NCBI GenBank assembly: GCA_964538375.1
Contig: CAZIFQ010000003.1
Location: forward strand, 1-64,000
DNA: 64,000 nt
Direction of reading: 5' to 3'
From: JAUUZQ01 sp964538375
GTDB taxonomy: Bacteria; Bacteroidota; Bacteroidia; Bacteroidales; GCA-2748055
Shown: positions 63,851 through 64,000 of the stretch, piece by piece
Numbering within the stretch: the stretch's first letter is position 1
Layout of the letters: each line of letters begins with the position of its first letter
Position numbers and translations under genes: made by a program
The notes under the pieces: model-generated
Told to the model about the DNA's origin: nothing
The model's database searches: none
Seen by the model: the letters and a program-made list of their open reading frames with translations, nothing else

Positions 63851-64000
63851 ATGGAACAGAAAATCCAACTTCCTAATCAACCGCTTGCAGATCGTATGCG
63901 TCCAACCAGCTTCGATGACTATACCGGGCAATCTCATCTTGTTGGTAAAGATGCAGTTATTCGTACTATGGTTGAAGCCGGATCACTTAGTTCCTTCATT
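63851..64000 (+). CDS. rarA: Replication-associated recombination ATPase RarA (N-terminal part)
   Basis: The first 50 residues of an AAA+ ATPase of the RarA/MgsA/WRNIP1 family, cut by the window edge. PLADRMRPTSFDDYTGQSHLVG is the diagnostic start, followed by DAVIRTMVEAGSLSSFI leading to the Walker A region beyond the window. The family acts at stalled replication forks. Confidence 0.88.
   Translation, partial: MEQKIQLPNQPLADRMRPTSFDDYTGQSHLVGKDAVIRTMVEAGSLSSFI

Noticed and set aside
1..64000. rRNA, tRNA or CRISPR array
   Set aside because: No TPsiC-type GGTTCGAnTCC motif, no rRNA stretches, and no regularly spaced 25-40 bp repeats were seen. The 9-bp-period arrays are too short and lack spacers.

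Overview
The window reads as a Bacteroidota (Bacteroidetes) chromosome, probably a Bacteroidales or Marinilabiliales-type organism. Supporting signs are a split TonB receptor with FecR and an ECF sigma factor, a DUF4295 gene beside rpmB/rpmG, the clpC/gyrA/TPR neighbourhood, a fused E1 alpha-beta oxo-acid dehydrogenase, promoter boxes of the TTTG-N19ish-TAnnTTTG type, and A-rich leaders with few Shine-Dalgarno motifs. I saw no rRNA, tRNA or CRISPR array.

Layout. 1-1300: an IS21-like terminus, a PPP-type phosphatase and degraded DNA. 1300-7903: mnmE, then a reverse-strand operon of a beta-barrel protein, an RND exporter, a LolA-like protein and a DUF2141 protein. 8101-21638: mostly forward housekeeping genes (ALDH, lipoprotein, carbonic anhydrase, sucD, sirtuin, fabG, DUF6340 lipoprotein, M48 protease, cinA, rpmB-rpmG-DUF4295-ftsY-rimO) with one reverse AraC-type membrane regulator. 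21714-28543: clpC, gyrA and a TPR protein. 28948-31099: a DEAD-box helicase and an RRM protein, separated by a decayed beta-propeller relic. 31164-35582: a decaying sigma/FecR/TonB-receptor locus. 35734-41272: typA, a hemolysin III protein, a TPR-histidine kinase and msrA. 41354-43762: a complete three-gene AmmeMemoRadiSam operon. 44096-50581: a sugar transporter, an unusual basic OB-fold-like protein, and an E2-E1-flavodoxin operon. 50683-53013: an unknown protein and a serine hydrolase. 53046-54230: a long gene-free stretch with a structured, GC-richer block. 54231-60078: a LON-domain protein and a damage-response cassette. 60102-64000: relA-type synthetase, a truncated kinase relic, a DUF6588 porin-like protein and the start of rarA.

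The most distinctive part is the cassette at 54826-60078. A LexA-like XRE-S24 repressor is divergent from dinB and a DnaE-type polymerase. The shared intergenic region carries two copies of a perfect inverted repeat TGATTA-N5-TAATCA, one lying over the repressor's own predicted promoter. This looks like an autoregulated inducible mutagenesis system. The DnaE homologue has lost PHP metal ligands but keeps the polymerase aspartates.

Two interspersed repeat families cross the window. One is a 9-bp-period AGTACTTGG array bordered by AGTGCCTTGAG (near 2725, 15825 and 57053). The other is a perfect palindrome around GGGGTRGAATT/AATTCYACCCC (46619 and, inside the dinB coding region, 56966). Several loci show erosion: the TonB receptor, the sigma factor, a kinase fragment and the propeller relic.
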